This document shows, piece by piece, positions 61,491 to 64,000 of a stretch of DNA of 64,000 nucleotides. The stretch's first letter is position 1. Each line of letters starts with the position of its first letter. This stretch comes from an uncultured Prevotellaceae bacterium (GTDB lineage: Bacteria > Bacteroidota > Bacteroidia > Bacteroidales > Bacteroidaceae): contig ONMA01000003.1 in assembly GCA_900318815.1 (NCBI GenBank), forward strand, positions 1 to 64,000, in the 5' to 3' direction. The translations under genes and the position numbers were made by a program. The notes beneath the pieces are model-generated. The model did not search any database. It was not told where the DNA came from and saw nothing but the letters and a program-made list of their open reading frames with translations.

Positions 61491-61605
61491 GATTTCGAAG
61501 GTACGAGGGTACGGAGGTACGAGGATAGACTCTTCTCGGGAAAATTGACGTGCAAACTATTCTCGCACCCCCGTACCCTCGTACCTTCGTACCTTCGAAT
61601 TATCC
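61491..61605 (-). repeat. Intergenic repeat, family C (copy 2, inverted)
   Basis: Inverted copy of the element at 53852-53974. Its end overlaps the last bases and stop codon of rho (GGATAATTCG). Confidence 0.82.
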
Positions 61606-63594
61606 ATTCATCGACATGAGGAACTCCTCGTTGTTCTTGGCCGTTACCAGACGCTCGCGAACGGTGTTCATGGCCTCCATCGGGTTCATGTCGGCAATAA
61701 ACTTGCGGCATATCCACATACGGTTGAGCGTAGTCTCGTCATGCAGCAGATCGTCGCGACGAGTAGACGACTGGACCAGGTCGATGGCAGGGAAGATACG
61801 CTTGTTCGAGAGCGAACGAGAGAGCTGTATCTCGCTGTTGCCCGTACCCTTGAACTCCTCGAAAATCACCTCGTCCATCTTCGAACCCGTATCTACCAGA
61901 GCCGTAGCGATGATGGTAAGCGAACCGCCTCCCTCAATCTTACGGGCTGCACCGAAGAATCGCTTCGGCTTTTGCAGGGCGTTGGCATCGACACCACCCG
62001 TGAGTACCTTGCCGCTGGCAGGGGCTACGGTGTTGTAGGCACGTGCCAGTCGAGTGATGGAGTCCAGGAAGATGACCACGTCGTGGCCGCATTCCACCAT
62101 GCGCTTGGCTTTCTCAAGCACGATACCGGCAATCTTCACATGGCGGTCGGCAGGCTCGTCGAAGGTCGAGGCAATCACCTCGGCATTCACCGTGCGTGCC
62201 ATGTCGGTCACTTCCTCCGGGCGCTCGTCGATGAGTAACATCATGATGTAGGCTTCGGGATGATTGGCCGCGATGGCATTGGCAATGTCCTTCATCAGGA
62301 TGGTCTTACCCGTCTTGGGCTGAGCCACAATCAGGGCACGCTGACCTTTACCTATCGGCGAGAACAAATCGACGATGCGAGTCGACGGATTGGTGGTCTG
62401 CGGGTCGCCGGTAAGAATGAACTTCTCCTCGGGGAACAGCGGCGTGAGATGCTCGAACGATACGCGGTCGCGCACCTCAGCCGGATTGCGACCGTTAATC
62501 AGATTCACGTTCGACAAGGCAAAGTACTTCTCGTTGTCATGTGGCGGACGCACGGTGCAGTCGATGACATCGCCGGTCTTCAAGCCGTATTTCTTGATTT
62601 GCTGGGGAGCCACATAGATATCGTCGGGCGACGACAAGTAATTATAGTCGCTGGAACGGAGGAAGCCGTAGCCATCCTGCAGAATCTCAAGCACGCCGTT
62701 GCCGGTGATTAACTCTTCGAAGTCGAAGTTATTGCCGTGTGCCTGGGCCGAAGGCACGGACACAGGCTGATAGACAGGAGCAGCCTGCTGAACAACGGGA
62801 CGGTCGAAAATATCGAGCGTAGGAATGGCGGCCTGGTCCTCAATGGGAAGGTCTATCAGCGTGATGAAGTCGGTTCCGTCGCCGGGATCGCCTTCCCACA
62901 CATCATCAGGAATCATATCAGCTCCTTCACCGGTCTCTTCTTTTTCTGCTGTGCGCTGCGACATCTTCTTCTGCAGCTGTTCAAGCATCTCCATGTCGGG
63001 GGCATCCTCAGTCTCCGCGCTATTTTGCTCGGCCTCTGGAAGTTCCTCGGCAACTATCTCTTCGGGGTCAGTTTCTATATCTTGCATAGTTGTTTGATTA
63101 TTTTCGTTTTCGTTTTCCTTTTCCTTTAATTTCTCTAAATGCTCTTTCCTGGCCTTAAAGGCAGCCTCGGCAGCTGCAATGGCAGCCAACTCGGCCTTCG
63201 ACTTGCGGCCACGGTGCTTCGGGAACGAGGCCAGCGGGTCGGCCGACAGCAACTGTTCGGCAGTAGGACGCTCGCCCTCTATTTCCGTAGGGGGAGCATC
63301 GTTGAAAAGCGTAGGCGGCTCCGTCGACTTAGACTTGGTGCCCTTGGCATTCAGGTTCTCAGCAGTCTTGCCGGAGACGGTGTACACCTTGTCCGTATCC
63401 TTCTTAGTTATACGAGTGCGTTTACGTTTTGACGTACTTGCCCCAGTAGATGCGCTGTCTTCAGCCGCCTTGTCGAGAATGGCATAGACCACCTTTTCCA
63501 GCTCATCATCCTGAGACACCTTGACACCAAGTTGCTCCGCAATAGTCAGCAGCTGGGGTACATCCATCTGCATTAATTCTTCTTTTGTATACAT
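61600..63594 (-). CDS. rho: Transcription termination factor Rho, with long acidic insert
   Basis: A 664-residue Rho. The N-terminal Rho_N helical domain (residues 1-45, [20 protein letters not shown]) is followed by a low-complexity region (about 46-290) rich in E, A, P and K, not found in E. coli Rho (419 residues). The RNA-binding cold-shock domain starts near [16 protein letters not shown], then the ATPase with Walker [25 protein letters not shown] and [13 protein letters not shown] (Walker B), and the Q/R loop regions. Bacteroidetes Rho carries such inserts, and in B. thetaiotaomicron the disordered insert has been linked to condensate formation. Start at 63594; promoter at 63681-63712. 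Confidence 0.96.
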   Translation of the reverse strand: MYTKEELMQMDVPQLLTIAEQLGVKVSQDDELEKVVYAILDKAAEDSASTGASTSKRKRTRITKKDTDKVYTVSGKTAENLNAKGTKSKSTEPPTLFNDAPPTEIEGERPTAEQLLSADPLASFPKHRGRKSKAELAAIAAAEAAFKARKEHLEKLKEKENENENNQTTMQDIETDPEEIVAEELPEAEQNSAETEDAPDMEMLEQLQKKMSQRTAEKEETGEGADMIPDDVWEGDPGDGTDFITLIDLPIEDQAAIPTLDIFDRPVVQQAAPVYQPVSVPSAQAHGNNFDFEELITGNGVLEILQDGYGFLRSSDYNYLSSPDDIYVAPQQIKKYGLKTGDVIDCTVRPPHDNEKYFALSNVNLINGRNPAEVRDRVSFEHLTPLFPEEKFILTGDPQTTNPSTRIVDLFSPIGKGQRALIVAQPKTGKTILMKDIANAIAANHPEAYIMMLLIDERPEEVTDMARTVNAEVIASTFDEPADRHVKIAGIVLEKAKRMVECGHDVVIFLDSITRLARAYNTVAPASGKVLTGGVDANALQKPKRFFGAARKIEGGGSLTIIATALVDTGSKMDEVIFEEFKGTGNSEIQLSRSLSNKRIFPAIDLVQSSTRRDDLLHDETTLNRMWICRKFIADMNPMEAMNTVRERLVTAKNNEEFLMSMNG

Positions 63595-63680
63595 TACTAT
63601 TTCAATAAAAATGTTTGCTTTGAATGAAATTGTGAGATAGAAATGTTTCCAGAACGGAAACCTTATTCAGAATTTGGGTG

Positions 63681-63712
63681 CAAAATTACACAAAAAAAAG
63701 CAGACAACCAAA
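63681..63712 (-). promoter_or_regulatory. Promoter of rho
   Basis: Minus-strand TTTG (63712-63709), a 20-base spacer and TAATTTTG (63688-63681), followed by CACCC. The leader is about 75-80 bases, long for this window and possibly a site of Rho autoregulation. Confidence 0.8.
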
Positions 63713-63784
63713 AGATTGACTGCTTTTTCTATGCTTTTTCAAGTAAATTATCTTCTTTATACCTATTATATTATAATAAGGTGT

Positions 63785-64000
63785 CTATTTGTTCAATGGC
63801 AACAGCAGGCTGAACGTTGAGCCTTCGCCCACAACAGAGTCTACCACCACGTCGCCACCCATCTTGCGCGAGAAGTCGGCGCAAAGCATCAATCCAAGAC
63901 CCGAGCCTTCTTCGCCACCAGTACCGTAGGTGGTTTCACCTTTATTGAAGATAGAATTCAGACGGCTGGGTTCGATGCCCACGCCATGGTCTCTTACGCT
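63785..64000 (-). CDS. Histidine kinase, C-terminal ATPase fragment (runs off the window)
   Basis: The open frame continues past the window edge; only the last 71 residues are present. They hold the GHKL ATP-binding motifs of a sensor kinase: DHGVGIE (G1), NSIFNKG (F box), GTGGEEGSGLGLMLC (G2) and the terminal GEGSTFSLLLPLNK. The sensor part lies outside. Its stop faces the rho gene, with no strong terminator visible. Confidence 0.85.
   Translation of the reverse strand, partial: SVRDHGVGIEPSRLNSIFNKGETTYGTGGEEGSGLGLMLCADFSRKMGGDVVVDSVVGEGSTFSLLLPLNK

Overview
The window looks like chromosome of a Bacteroidales bacterium, most likely Prevotella or a close relative. The evidence is the Bacteroidetes promoter type (TTTG, about 20 bp, then TAnnTTTG), TonB-type outer-membrane proteins, a FeoA-FeoB fusion, Rho with a long acidic insert, a Bacteroides-type serine palmitoyltransferase, a type 3 prolyl-tRNA synthetase, and a smalltalk peptide gene. 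No ribosomal RNA is present, so the genus is an inference.

Layout. 0-6 kb: smalltalk peptide, a carboxyltransferase with an odd biotin site, lipoproteins, an HD hydrolase and a Wzi-like protein, bracketed by inverted copies of two intergenic repeat families. 6-12 kb: an asymmetric ABC-F ATPase, grpE-dnaJ and folC. 11.5-15.2 kb: galactose module (mutarotase, sugar MFS transporter, galactokinase), closed by a 41-bp-stem hairpin. 15.3-20.6 kb (minus strand): glmS, polysaccharide export lipoprotein, uxaC and an OmpA-like lipoprotein. 20.6-32.5 kb: proS, nth, ppiD, tsaC beneath a membrane-anchored AraC-type sensor-regulator, htpG, fmt (with a repeat expansion inside the gene) and rpe.

32.5-33.5 kb: a small hicAB cassette beside tRNA-Pro, with hicA broken by one amber codon and with the tRNA end and terminator duplicated on its far side. 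33.5-36.3 kb: serine palmitoyltransferase opposite a diacylglycerol/sphingosine-type lipid kinase, then tRNA-Cys and tRNA-Ser. 36.4-44.6 kb: an accessory island next to the tRNAs. It holds a truncated tyrosine recombinase, a WYL regulator, a protein joining a nucleoside deoxyribosyltransferase-like domain to a uracil-DNA-glycosylase-like domain, three overlapping genes of unknown function, an AbiEi-type remnant, and a collapsed type I restriction locus in which HsdM is joined to the HsdR tail. The WYL plus glycosylase pair is the best candidate for an undescribed defence system.

44.6-64 kb: secreted C1 peptidase, DUF559 nuclease, YgjP-like metallopeptidase, two divergent outer-membrane barrel genes, pgk, two tandem tRNA-Asp genes, a VTC/DUF4956/DUF2490/Cthe_2159-type surface operon, feoAB, rho and the end of a histidine kinase. 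Large palindromic repeats fill most long gaps. Several reach into reading frames, supplying protein ends or an inserted linker.
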